Under the pieces are notes generated by a model. The model did not search any database. It was not told the origin of the DNA and saw nothing but the letters and a program-made list of their open reading frames with translations. Made by a program: the position numbers and the translations under genes. This document shows, in pieces, positions 19,120 through 32,363 of a stretch of 64,000 nucleotides of DNA. The stretch is from Sophora flavescens (lineage: Eukaryota > Streptophyta > Magnoliopsida > Fabales > Fabaceae): the NCBI GenBank assembly GCA_030762895.1, contig CM061064.1:238605086-238669085 (forward strand). Direction: 5' to 3'. Each line of letters opens with the position of its first letter. Within the stretch, counting starts at the first letter, position 1.

Positions 19120-22100
19120 TGTAACACCCCGATTTTCACTATTTCAAAATAATCGAAATGCGGACGATTATTTGTATATATTTATATGAGTATTAGAAAA
19201 TTATTTTAGATAAACGGAGTTCATCACTCAATCCTACTTGAATGTAGGAAGCTACGATTAAAATTTAGGTTGGAAAGTCAGGCGAAACCCGACCCGCGAA
19301 TTTCATTGACAGTATAATTATACTGCTCAAAAGACCTAATTTTAATTCGTGAACGAAAGACTTAAGATTTTTATTTTATTTCCTACAATTGTGTATTTTT
19401 AGAATTATTTCATAAAAAATGAAATAATATACGTTTTACGGGCGGAATATGTAATCGGGTGAACGACAGAGTGGATTTCGGAGTTTCCAAGAGAAGATAA
19501 AGAGGTTATCTTAGAATTTTGAGATGATTCATGGAGATGAATCACACTTTTAAGTATAGAAGGTTCTACAGGGTTAAAGTGACAATTTATGAATTTTACG
19601 CTTAAGTCCCTGAACTTTCTATTAATTACACTTTGGTTCCTAAGTTGGTTTCTATGTTTTTTTTTTCAAGTGAATTGGGCCAGAATCCTTGCTCCCAACC
19701 TCTTATTGGACCGTGGCTATGAAGCCCAAATTTATTGTCCATGGATTGATTCCATAAAGCCCATTTGAAACCATATAAGTTTCCCATGTCATGCTTAAGC
19801 TTAAGTCTTTTGGTGGGCCCCACAAAAATGAATCCAAGCCCAAAAATTTAGGCCCATGCGCAAGCCCATGAGGGAGTAGAGGCTGCCCTCATATTGGATG
19901 AGCTAAGTTTTATTCTAGAATTTTCCACAAAGTTCTACATTATTCTACAAGACTCTACTACATTCTACTATCTTCTTAAATCTTCTCAAATGTTCTAGGT
20001 TTCTCTTAAAATATCTCATGAAGGAAAATCAGCCAAGAATATTCAAGATAAGACAACATTTAATGTTTCACATGCTCATCATTTCAAACTATTGGAAATT
20101 TGCAAAATAGTCCTTACACTTTTGGAATCTTTGCAAAATGGTCCCTATGAGTTAATTGCACTTAAGTCCTTAGAAAAATCACCTCCTTTCTATTTGACCC
20201 TCAAAATTGGCTCAGCCACATGCCTATAAATACCCCCCCTCACATTTCATTTAGTTTCTATTGCCTTTTGTTCAAAAACCCTAAAGTTCATAAGTCTTTT
20301 AGTGTCAAATTTATGAAGCAAGTTCTTGGATCTTCACTTGTTTTTGATCTTCAAGAGGTGAATCCTATTCTCCTTCTCTAATCATGTCTATGTTCTTCAA
20401 TAAGTTTCATGATTCAAAGTCTATTTCATCTATGTTCATCACTTTTAAGTTTCTAGATCTAGAACTTTGAAAATTCATAACTAATTCGAGAAAAATCCTT
20501 TTGACATGAAACCAATTGCTATGATCTTATAATCATCTCCATTTTCATCTTCTAGAAGCATATGATCATGAGAAATTTCTTTCCTTGATTTCTGGGTTGG
20601 GCCGAATCCATTGAATAGTGGTGTTCATGGGTTTTGTTTCATTTTCATGTCTTGATTCATGATTCAATCTTCTAGTACCTTGGTAGTTCTTGTATTTAAG
20701 TATATATAAGATCAGAAATCAAACTTTAACCTATTGGTTTCATTAAGGCCGAAACCCTAGCTATGAACACTTCATGGTTTAGTGATTCAAAAGTTGTTTT
20801 GTAACACTTGAATCCAAATCTAAGTCTTGTATATTGATTAAATCCAAGAGTTGAAGAAATTTTAAAAAAAAACTTCTAGCCTATGATCTTGAGAAAACAG
20901 AATCCTAGTTCTTGGAACTAGATGAGTTTTAGTTCATGTTCTTGGTTCATAATCTTGGTTTAAGTGCTTAATCATGTTTAAGTTACTTATGGATCATAAA
21001 TCCCTAAGTTAACAAAATTTTAATTTTCTTAACCTAGAAAAGTTGTTGAGGCCGGACCTTAACCTCCATGAGTCAAGTATGTTTTTGTTTGATTTGATTT
21101 ATTTTGGTTGCAATTCGTTTGAAGGAAACAACCGAGTTAACTGATTTAAGCCGACGGAGGAAACCAGATCAAATCGAGAGATTGTTTGAAAACGTTAGTT
21201 TGAGTCTTCAAGAGGTAAGGGGAGCTTACCTGAGGGATTTTCTCAATAACTATTTGCTTTTAGTGTGGCTTATGTGATTTATATGTGGTTTGTGATTAAT
21301 TGTTTATGTTGTTTACGATGTGTTGTTTATCTGTGTATCGGTGATTGATCTGCTTTTAATTATCTGCAGTAGTATATTATGTTGCTATGATGCATGATCT
21401 GCCTGGGGATATAATTATGATGATGTTGTTGAATGTTGAATGTTGTTTGAGAGGCCTAACAGTGGTCAGTGCACAATCGATTAAGCAGATAAAAGATTTA
21501 ATAAGCTGTGAAAGTTATATTCAACGTTTTATGGGGAATGTTGGAATATAATAGTGGTGGAAAAGTATTATTTTGAAAAATAATGTGGTTTGAGAAATAT
21601 TATTATTTTAATGATTTATTAGTGTAAAAGAAATTTATGAGTCACGGTGAGAGCGTAACCGTGAAATTATTTTTGTATTGCTAATTTTTACCTAAGAAAT
21701 TCCGAAATATTATAAAAAGTGATTTTGTGAAATTAATATTCGAAAATACATTATATATGATATAAGAAAATTATTTTAGAAGAAATGTCAAAGTTTGAAT
21801 TAAAGACGTTTTCTTTGAAAATGTTAAACGATGGCAAGTTTCAAAATTATTTACGGTGAGAGTTTGAAACAACAGAACTTAGTTTGAGAAGATATTTAAT
21901 CTGAATTGATTTATTTTTTTAGAGTTTAAGTTTCAGTAAAAGAGTTCTTGATGATTTGACGTTATTTCGGAAGAAATGAGTTTCCAAAGGAAAAGTGGAT
22001 TTTTCTATGATTTGACGTGTTACAAACGAATTTCAAGTAGAAAGGATTTTCTGTAAATGAGTTTACTCAATGGCGTATTTCCGGTAACTTAGATAAGTTG

Positions 22101-23481
22101 CAGAGATCTTATTTTGGATTGTTTGCATAGACAAAAAAAATGACTTAAAGGATGATATAGAACTTAGTAACCGAGATGTCGGGGTACTAGTGTTCTTATG
22201 ATGTTATCCTCTTTTGGATTTGTTTTCACAGACAGAAACGATGTAAAACGATGTTATGGAACTTAATAACCGAGACGTCGGGGTATTAAGGTTCGTTGTG
22301 TTGTAGACTGGGTATCTACGTAAAGAAGTTAAAACATTTTGAGATGTTTTCTATTACCATGAACCTAAGACTGATTGCAAGGTCTAGGGGCTTCATGATT
22401 GAGCACTCGGACTTTGAGGTCCTGTGTTGTTAATAAAAGTTGTAAAGATGTTTCAAACGATGATGAGTCGTAAGCTTTTGAGAGCTTCCATGTTTAAAAT
22501 GATGATTCTTTTGAGAGCATTAGATGTTTAAAACGATGATGGGTTGTAAGTTTTTGAGAGCTTTGACAAATAAAGATATAGCACAAAGAAAAGTGTTGAG
22601 AACAAAATGTTTTCTTGCATGCATTTGGCAGACGTGCCATGATCAAACGAGGGATTACCTTGCGGCGTCAGGGTAAATCATACCAACGATGTTCCTCATT
22701 GTGCCCGGGGTTTGGACAATGAGACCCCATCTACGATGTTATCATTGTGCCACGGTGTTGGACAGTGTGTGATGGGTGTGCCTGTGGCTGTGTGCCTGTG
22801 GCAATCGAGTCTGATCAACTCATCACAAGGTTGGAGATATCTCATGATATTAAGAGTGAATGTTTAGATGATGTATTGAAGTGTTCATGCATAGTTTTCC
22901 AACGTTGATGTTTGGGGTGTGAAACCCATTCATAAATGAGATATTATGATATGAATGAGTACGTTGTTATAAATATATATATATATATATATCTGTATAT
23001 GTGTGTGTGTGTGTGTGTGCCTTCTTTTGTGTTGCGCATTTAGTTATGGTGATGAATCCATATATTGGCATCTCACCCTTACAACCATATCAGAGTCGTA
23101 CAAGGGGCATGATCCCTACAAGAAGACGAAGGTTGTCTAGTTCGAGGCATGCCGTGCTGCTCCTTTTGGTTGTAGTGTCTGTTAGTTACGACCAGCTTAG
23201 GTACTGTTATGTTATATTATGTTTTGAGAATAAAGTTGATTATGAGTTAGGTGAGAAAACATATGAGGCAGTATAGTTATATGACTTATATACATTATGT
23301 ATTTAAGTGTGATGTGATTACGTTGTTGTGATTATGAGGTTAAAAGAAAGGGAAAAAAATTTATCACCATATTTTGAAGAGATAAACGTTGAGAAAACAT
23401 TATTTTCCGAAAGCAACCAGCAAATTAAGTTTTATTTCCGCAAACGGGTAGCCATGTGATGACCCGAGTTAGGGTGTCGCA
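19120..23481 (+). repeat. 5' LTR of element A (4362 bp)
   Basis: Contains TATAAATA at 20225, donor-like motifs at 20358 and 21215, GGCCGAA-type motifs at 20600, 20747 and 21050 (with a degenerate one near 20895), two GTCGGGGTA blocks (22150-22290), a degenerate tandem repeat around 22470-22560, TA/TG microsatellites (22974-23018) and an acceptor-like ACCATATCAG at 23083-23092. No genes are called; the ORF at 23001-23276 crosses the microsatellite and acceptor and has no known domain. Confidence 0.9.
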
Positions 23482-24225
23482 TTAGTGGTATCAGAGCTGG
23501 TCGAGTCTTTCGGGATCTTTGGGAGATAGGTCTGTTGTGTTGACGTTGTGTTTTCTCTGAGATTAAGTGTTACTTGAATTACTTCTTAGAAGTAATATGT
23601 GTTAATAAATAAGGAATTACAGAAAAGTGTCTATTGTAGTTTTACCTAAGTTGAAGTAAGCGGAAAAGAAAAGTTCTTGAGAAAAAAAAAATTAAGTTGA
23701 TAGAAAAGTTCGAAAGCTAAGAGTTAGATAATTGTATTCTATATAATCCCTTTTGGTTTAATTGAATTAAGATATGCGATATGCATTGAAGTTATTTTGA
23801 GGATGAGATGTGTGAGGTGATATCAAATTGGAGTGTTGAATTATAATCAAGAGGAACTAAGACTATAATTAAATATTTTGAGTAGGGAGTTGATGCGTGG
23901 TGCTGTGAAGACATTGTTAGTATTAATGATAATATTTAGAGTTAGATGATTGGAATAAGGTTTCTGGTGGAACCATGTTGATAAGAGAAGTGATTAAGTT
24001 TTGATTTTGTTTTTCGAGTGTGATAGACTCTGATGAAATTTTGAGGATAGTACGGATATGTAGAATTGACATAAGAATGAATTGTGTTATGGAATATGGA
24101 ATAAGAGGAATGAAGCGATGTGAAGGGCAATGTAAAATCTTAAGGTTAAGATGAGATTACAAAATTCTGTTTAGTTTCGAGTCTCGAAATTTCGAGGACG
24201 AAATTTTTTTTTAGTGGGGTAGTAA
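23482..24225 (+). other. Interior of element A, noncoding
   Basis: 744 bp of AT-rich sequence between the LTRs. I find no gag, pol or other ORF above about 60 codons. It ends with ATTTCGAGGACGAAATTTTT and the tract TTAGTGGGGTAGTAA, as in coding chromoviruses. Presumably the start holds the packaging signal; this cannot be shown from sequence alone. Confidence 0.8.
23486..23497 (+). promoter_or_regulatory. Primer binding site, initiator tRNA-Met
   Basis: TGGTATCAGAGC lies four bases after the LTR end. It is complementary to the 3' end of plant initiator tRNA-Met, the usual primer of chromoviruses. Confidence 0.92.
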
Positions 24226-27200
24226 TGTAACACCCCGATTTTCACTGTTTCAAAATAATCGAAATGCGGACGATTATTTGTATATATTTATATGAGTATT
24301 AGAAAATTATTTTAAATAAACGGAGTTCATCACTCAATCCTACTTGAATGTAGGAAGCTACGATTAAAATTTAGGTTGGAAAGTCAGGTGAAACACGGCC
24401 CGCGAATTTCATTGACAGTATAATTATACTGCTCAAAAGACCTAATTTTAATTCGTGAACGAAAGACTTAAGATTTTTATTTTATTTCCTACAATTTTAT
24501 ATTTTTAGAATTATTTCATAAAAAATGAAATAATATACGTTTTACGGGCGGAATATGTAATCGGGTGAACGACAGAGTGGATTTCGGAATTTCCAAGAGC
24601 AGATAAAGAGGTTATCTTAGAATTTTGGGATGATTCATGGAGATGAATCACACTTTTAAGTCTAGAAGGTTCTACAGGGTTAAAGTGACAATTTATGAAT
24701 TTTACGCTTAAGTCCCTGAACTTTCTATTAATTACACTTTGGTCCCTAAGTTGGTTTCTAAGTTTTTTTTTTCAAGTGAATTGGGACAGAATCCTTGCTC
24801 CCAACCTCTTATTGGACCATGGCTATGAAGCCCAAATTTATTGTCCATGGATTGATTCCATAAAGCCCATTTGAAACCATATAAGTTTCCCATGTCATGC
24901 TTAAGCTTAAGTCTTTTGGTGGGCCCCACAAAAATGAATCCAATCCGAAAAATTTAGGCCCATGCGCAAGCCCATGAGGGAGTAGAGGCTGCCCTCATAT
25001 TGGATGAGCTATGTTTTATTGTAGAATTTTCCACAAAGTTCTACATTATTCTACAAGATTCTACTACATTCTACTATCTTCTCAAATGTTCTAGGTTTCT
25101 CTTAAAATATCTCATGAAGGAAAATCAGCCAAGAATATTCAAGATAAGACAACATTTAATGTTTCACATGGTCATCATTTCAAACTATTGGCAATTTGCA
25201 AAATAGTCCTTACACTTTTGTAATCTTTGCAAAATGGTCCCTATGAGTTAATTGCACTTAAGTCCTTAGAAAAATCAACTCCTTTCTATTTGACCCTCAA
25301 AATTGGCTCAGCCACATGCCTATAAATACCCTCCCTCACATTTCATTTAGTTTCTATTGCCTTTTGTTCAAAAACCCTAAAGTTCATAAGTCTTTTAGTG
25401 TCAAATTTATGAAGCAAGTTCTTGGATCTTCACTTATTTTTGATCTTCAAGAGGTGAATCCTATTCTCCTTCTCTAATCATGTCTATGTTCTTCAATAAG
25501 TTTCAATATTCAAAGTCTATTTCATCTATGTTCATCACTTTTAAGTTTCTAGATCTAGAACTTTGAAAATTCATAACTAATTCGAGAAAAATCCTTTTGA
25601 CATGAAACCAATTGCTATGATCTTATAATCATCTCCATTTTCATCTTCTAGAAGCATATGATCATGAGAAATTTCTTTCCTTGATTTCTGGGTTGGGCCG
25701 AATCCATTGAATAGTGGTGTTCATGGGTTTTGTTTCATTTTCATGTCTTGATTCATGATTCAATCTTCTAGTACCTTGGTAGTTCTTGTATTTAAGTATA
25801 TATAAGATCAGAAATCAAACTTTAACCTATTGGTTTCATTAAGTCTGAAACCCTAGCTATGAACACTTGATGGTTTAGTGATTCAAAAGTTGTTTTGTAA
25901 CACTTGAATCCAAATCTAAGTCTTGTATATTGATTAAATCCAAGAGTTGAAGAAATTTAAAAAAAAAAAACTTCTAGCCTATGATCTTGAGAAAACAGAA
26001 TCCTAGTTCTTGGAACTAGATGAGTTTTAGTTCATGTTCTTGGTTCATAATCTTGGTTTAAGTGCTTAATCATGTTTAAGTTACTTATGGATCATAAATC
26101 CCTAAGTTAACAAAATTTTAATTTTCTTAACCTAGAAAAGTTGTTGAGGCTGGACCTTAACCTCCATGAGTCAAGTATGTTTTTGTTTGATTTGATTTAT
26201 TTTGGTTGCAATTCGTTTGAAGGAAACAACCGAGTTAACTGATTTAAGCCGACGGAGGAAACCGGATCAAATCGGGAGATTGTTTGAAAACGTTAGTTTG
26301 AGTCTTCAAGAGGTAAGGGGAGCTTACCTGAGGGATTTTCTCAATAACTATTTGCTTTTAGTGTGGCTTATGTGATTTATATGTGGTTTGTGATTAATTG
26401 TTTATGTTGTTTACGATGTGTTGTTTATCTGTGTATCGGTGATTGATCTGCTTTTAATTATCTGCAGTAGTATATTATGTTGCTATGATGCATGATCTGC
26501 CTGGGGATATAATTATGATGATGTTGTTGAATGTTGAATGTTGCTTGAGAGCCCTGATAGTGGTCAGTGCGCAACCGATTAAGCAGATAAAAGATTTAAT
26601 AAGCTGTGAAAGTTATATTCAACGTCTTATGGGGAATGTTGGAATATAATAGTGGTGGAAAATTATTATTTTGAAAATAATGAGGTTTGAGAAATATTAT
26701 TATTTTAATGATTTATTAGTGTAAAAGAAATTTATGAGTCACGGTGAGAGCGTAACTGTGAAATTATTTTTGTATTTCTAATTTTTACATAAGAAATTCC
26801 GAAATATTATAAAAAGTGATTTAGTGAATTTAATATTCAAAAATACCTTATATATTATATAAGAAAATTATTTTAGAAGAAATGTCAAAGTTTGACTTAA
26901 AGACGTTTTCTTTGAAAATGCTAAACGACGGCAAGTTTCAAAATTATTTACGGTGAGAGTTTGAAACAACAGAACTTAGTTTGAGAAGAGATTTAATCTG
27001 AAATGATTTATTTTTTTAGAGTTGAAGTTTCAGTAAAAGAGTTCTTGATGATTTGACGTTATTTCGTAAGAAATGAGTTTCCAAAGGAAAAGTGGATTTT
27101 TCTATGATTTGACGTGTTACAAACGAATTTCAAGTAGAAATGATTTTATGTAAATGAGTTTAATCAATGACGTATTTTTGGTAAATTAGATAAGTTGCAG

Positions 27201-30200
27201 AGATCTTATTTTGGATTGTTTTCATAGACAAAAAAAATGATGTAAAGGACGATATAGAACTTAGTAACCGAGATGTCGGGGTACTAGTGTTCTTATGACG
27301 TTATCCTATTTTGGATTTGTTTTTCACAGACAGAAACGATGTAAAACGATGTTATGGAACTTAATAACCGAGACGTCGGAGTATTAAGACTGATTTCAAG
27401 GTCTAGGGGCTTCGTGATTGAGCACTCGGACTTTGAGGTCCTGTGTTGTTAATAAAAGTTGTAAAGATGTTTCAAACGATGATGAGTCATAAGCTTTTGA
27501 GAGCTTCTGTAACACCCTAGTTTTTACACCTATGATTAATTATTTTATTTGGATGTTTATGTTCATTTAGTTATGTGGTTTAGTTTGAGTAATTAAATTA
27601 CCCTCTTCAAATTATTTTATTGGGTGCGTTAGCACTGACTTATTTCAGTGAATACACGCTTTCTAGACAATAATTTATGTTATTGTCACTATTATTACCG
27701 GTACAGAAAAATATTTTAAATAATATGATTAAGAGAAAAGCATTTTCATATTTTCATTCTATTTAATTTTAGAGTTGAAAATAAACTGGTTTGACCTCAA
27801 TCGGAGATTAAATTCTGGACTGAGTATTTTCTTAGTTGATCAGTTCAATTATTAATCTTTGCTCTAATTTGAATTTCTAAATTATATATTCATCAATTTT
27901 TATTTTTAGATTCCAAAAAGTAAAAACATGTTTATTTTAGACTTAATATTTATCACTCATTTTGTACCTATCACTAAAGAATTAGTTTAAAAACTTAACT
28001 TCCTCATTTTTTCTCTCTCTCTCTCTCGACACCCTCTCCCTCATTTTCTCTTTTCTTTCTCTGCTTCTTCTCCCTCCTGACTCCATCTTCTTCTTCCTTC
28101 GCCCCAACTTCATCTTCTACCTCCTTCCTTCCTTCTTCTCAGTCGCGCGACCATCGTCCTGAGGCCGCCGTTCGGCCACCGCACGGCGAGAGCAGATGAC
28201 TCGCGACTTGCCACCACCCTCCTGGCACACACAGCTGCGGTTGCGCCGTCCTCCGCCACGGTAAGGTGGTTTGACTTCCATTCCTAGTGGTTTCTCACCT
28301 CTCTTTGTTAGTTTAACTTCCTTCCTTCATCTCCTAGACTTACCTTCAAGTTTTGAGTACATGGGTGTTACAGGAACACTATCACCGCTGCTGGACACCG
28401 TGCCGTCGCCGTCCGCCGCCGCGAGGAGCCCCACAACACCACCCCAACCTCTTCTTCTTCCACCTTGGGTGAGTCAAAACCCTCTCTTGTGTCTCAGATT
28501 CAAAACCCCCAAATTGATTTTTGAAACCCTAACCGTTTGATTTCAGATTTTAATCTTAAATTAAACCTTGTTTTATGAAATTGGGACTGTGAATTAGTGT
28601 TTCCCTAAACCAATTTCATTATTCTTTAGTTAAAATGAGTTTTCCCCAAATTGTATTTAGGAGCCCTAAACCCCAATTTGATTTTATTTGAATTTGATTC
28701 TGTTTTTGTGAAATTAATTATGATTTAGTGCAATTAGGACTCTTAATTGATGATTCCCAAGTTCTCTTTCATGATCCTTTAATCAAAACAAAGTTTCCTT
28801 AAAGGGTATTGTGAAGCGTAAGCTTCAAACATGATTTTCTTTGAAAATAACCTTGTTTGGTAATAAGATTAAGTGTTTAGATCAAATTAGAATGTGCATT
28901 TGATCATGTGTAATTGATTTCTTGATTTCTGGTTGTTGCGCATTGTTGGATTCCCTCTCTGAGACGTTTGACACGGCTATGCTTGCTTGATGGAGTAGAT
29001 ATGAGCTCATGTGAGCATTAAGACGAGGATCCTTTACTTGTCTTCACAAGTAATGGGAGCTTGCCTGAGGGATTTTTCTCAATAACCATTTGCTTGTAGT
29101 GTGGTATGTATAATTTATGTGGTTGTGGTTATCTGTTTATGTGGTTTATGTTGTGTTGTTTATCTGTGTATCGGTGTTTGATCTGCTTTTAAACTATTTC
29201 ATTATCTGCAGTTGTATATTATATTGCTATGATGAATGATCTGCCTGGTGATATAATTCTGATAACTGTTGTTGAATGTTGCTTGTGAGTGTTGTTTGAG
29301 AAGCCTGACAGTGGTCAGTGCACAACCGATTAATCAGATAAAAGCTTTAATAAGCTGTGTAAATTATATTCAATGTTTTATGGAAAATGTTGAAATATAA
29401 TAGTGGTGGAAAATATTATTTTGGAAAAATAATGAGTTTTGAGAAATATTATTATTTTGATGATTTATTAGTGTAAAAGTAATTTATGAGTCACAATGAG
29501 AGCGAAATCGTGAAAATGTTTCTGTACTGCTAATTTTTATGTAAGAAAGTTTGCAATATTATAAAAAGTTATTTTATGAAATTAATTGTTAAAAATAAGT
29601 TAATTATGATTTTTAGAAAATTGTTTAAGTGGAAAAAGCTAATTTTGGCTTAAAAAGCTTTAAAAGTGATAATTGATGATAGATTTGGAAAAGTGTAGAA
29701 GGCAAGTGTTTTGAAACGGCAGTACATATTTTAAGAAAGTTAAAACCTCAAGTGACTCACCTTTGTGAAAACTAAGTTTTATTATTTAAGGATTTTATTA
29801 ATGAATTTCCAATTTGGAAAAGAATTTCTGAAAATTAAAAGTTAATTAAACAGTGTTGAAAGTGGTGTGGAACTTAGTAACCGAGACGTCGGTGTACTAA
29901 GGTTCTGTGTTGTGATGGACTCAGGGTCATTTGGACTTTGAGGGCCTGTACCGTATACGTGAGGTATACCGTGTTGAAACATTGAAGATGTTTTCTAGTA
30001 CCATGAACCTAAGACTGGTGCACCGGTCGAGAGGTGTCGTGATTGAGCACTCAGACTGTGAGGTCCTATGTTGTAATAAAAGTTTTAAAGGTGTTTTAAA
30101 ACTATGTGAGTCGTAAGCCATTTTGAGCTTCGGCAAAAGAAAGATTGAACACAAAGAAAGGAACGAAACAAAAGTATTTTTGCATGCATTTGGCAGACGT

Positions 30201-32363
30201 GCCTGCGGTTCGAATGCAATAATTAACAGCAGTGAAAGGTAATTCTGACTGCATTTTTCTCATGTGCCTAGTGAGGACATTTGAGACCCCATCTTCGTTG
30301 CTATTGGTGCCCTGAGTGTTGACAGTAGCAATGTGTTTGGTTGCGTGCCTGGCCTTGTGAGCCTGTGTGGATGGGAAGAGGCAGTGTGCCTATTTAGCCA
30401 CACTCAATGTGCCCAGTGGCAGTGTGCCAAGTTAGCCAGAGTGGCTATGGAGCCTGATCAACTCATTATATGTTGGGATATCTCATGAGATTAGGACGAA
30501 AATTAGATGATGAATATGAAGTGTCATGCATAATTTTTAAACGATGATGTTTGGGGTGTTGAACCCATTGATAAACTATTAGCTTATAAATGCTTGTGTG
30601 ATAAATGTATATGTGTTATGTGGTGTCACGCATTTAGTTATTGTGTTAAATCCATATATTGGCGTCTCACCCTTACAGATATTTCAGGTTCTTCTGGTTC
30701 GCTATTGTACCTTGGGTACTTTAGTACTGATGGTGCAGATGAGTCTTTCTAAGTCACTCAGAGACTTAGATCTAGTTGCTTGATGAAGTACTTGATTGTG
30801 GAATGATCACGTGAGTTTTCCTCAGGAATAACTTTTAGAATGACCAGCTTAGGGTTTGAGACTTAGATTATTTTTTATAAGTATGTATGAGTATGTCTCA
30901 GAGAGCCTTTATTTTAAAATGGAATGTTTATGGCTCGGAGAGCATGTCTTTTGAATAAAAACCTAAGTTATTCCTTTTTGGTCTTGTAAAGATTATTGTT
31001 ATAACTATTTTTCTTTAGTATATTACTGCCTGGTTGTATTTGGTGTAACTGAAATTCTGGAATGAAAATGTAATTATTTTAGCAGGTGTTCTTTTACCTG
31101 GGATGTTCGAATTACAGAGGAGACTCTGTCGAAATTTTCGTAAAAATACTAGCTTTTATTCAAGTATATTCTTTAAATTAAATAGGCTTGCCAGGCTATG
31201 ATAGTAAGTCTATGTACCGATCTGGGATTAGGTGTGGAGTCGTGACAAAAATTTTTTATACCTAATTTCAGACACTTATGTACTTATATAAATGGTTTTC
31301 TGAAAGCACCAGCAAATTATCTTTTAATTTTATTTCCGCGTGTTTACAAAGTAATGCCCAAGGGGGGGGGGGGTGTTACTGCTTCCATGTTTAAAACGAT
31401 GATGCTTTTGAGAGCATTAGATGTTTAAAACGATGATGGGTGGTAAGCTTTTGAGAGCTTTGACAAATAAAGATATAGAACAAAGAAAAGTGTTGAGAAC
31501 AAAATGTTTTCTGGCATGCATTTGGCAGACATGTCATGATCAAACGAGGGATTACCTTGCGGCGTCAGGGTAGATCATACCAACGATGTTCCTCATTGTG
31601 CCCGGGGTTTGGACAATGAGACCCCATCTACGATGTTATCACTGTGCCATGATGTTGGATAGTGTGCGATGGGTGTGCCTGTGGCTGTGTGCCTATGGCA
31701 ATCGAGTCTGATCAACTCATCACGAGGTTGGAGATATCTCATGAGATTAAGAGTGAATGTTTAGATGATGTATTGAAGTGTTCATGCATAGTTTTCCAAC
31801 GTTGACGTTTGGGATGTGAAACCCATTGATAAACGAGATGTTATGATATGAATGAGTAAGTTGTTATAAATATGTGTGTGTGTGTGTGTGTGTGTGCCTT
31901 CTTTTGTGTTGCGCATTTAGTTATGGTGATGAATCCATATATTGGCGTCTCACCCTTACAACCATATCAGAGTCGTACAAGGGGCATGATCCCTACAAGA
32001 AGACGAAGGTTGTCTAGTTCGAGGCATCTTTGTCTTTGCTCCTTTTTGTTGTAGTGTCACATTAGTTCACGACCAGCTTAGGTACTGTTATATTATATTA
32101 TGTTTTGAGAATAAAGTTGATTATGAGTTAGGTGAGAAAACATATGAGGCAGTATAGTTATATGACTTATATACATTATGTATTTAAGTGTGATTTGATT
32201 ACGTTGTTGTGGTTATGAGGTTAAAAGAAAAGGAAAAAAAAATTATCACCATATTTTAAAGAGATAAACGTTGAGAAAACATTATTTTCTGAAAGCAACC
32301 AGGAAATTAAGTTTTATTTCCGCAAACGGGTAGCCATGTGATGACCCGAGTTAGGGTGTCACA
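24226..32363 (+). repeat. 3' LTR of element A, split by solo LTR C
   Basis: The LTR consists of 24226-27507 and 31386-32363, about 4.26 kb in total, after removal of solo LTR C and one GCTTC duplication. It repeats all landmarks of the 5' LTR: TATAAATA at 25321, donors at 25454 and 26313, and a TG microsatellite at 31871-31896. A deletion of about 90 bp near 27385 distinguishes it from the 5' LTR. Confidence 0.9.
27508..31380 (+). repeat. Solo LTR C (3873 bp), chromovirus-related
   Basis: Starts TGTAACACCC and ends GGGTGTTACT; flanked by GCTTC at 27503-27507 and 31381-31385. No interior, so it is a solo LTR left by LTR-LTR recombination. The right half (from about 29040) is homologous to the other chromovirus LTRs, including AACCGAGACGTCGG near 29880, GGCAGACGTGCC near 30191 and GACCAGCTTAGG near 30842. 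The left half is distinct, with a CT-rich then GC-rich stretch (28010-28480). A run of 12 G (31362-31373) lies just before the end. Short ORFs at 28271 and 30598 are not convincing genes. Confidence 0.87.

Larger units (their letters stand above)
19120..32363 (+). mobile_element. Element A: non-autonomous LTR element with 4.4 kb LTRs and a 744-bp interior
   Basis: Two full LTRs (19120-23481; 24226-32363, the latter interrupted by solo LTR C) flank an interior of only 744 bp. The interior has an initiator-Met tRNA primer site and a polypurine tract but no ORF. The flanking duplication is TGGAG. LTRs start TGTAACACCCCG and end GGGTGTCGCA or GGGTGTCACA and agree in about 98 of 100 bases where I compared them; the 3' copy lacks about 90 bp near 27385. 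It resembles LARD-type derivatives, presumably mobilised by a related chromovirus. The alternative is a single deletion derivative. Confidence 0.88.

Noticed and set aside
23001..23276. ORF with a hydrophobic stretch near the end of the 5' LTR of element A
   Set aside because: It starts in a TG microsatellite and crosses an acceptor-like site; counterparts in other LTRs (31872, 46778) are shorter or differ. It may contain exon-like sequence but is not supported as a gene.
28271..28540. 89-codon proline-rich ORF in solo LTR C
   Set aside because: Compositional effect of the CT/GC-rich island; no recognisable domain and no second copy here to compare.
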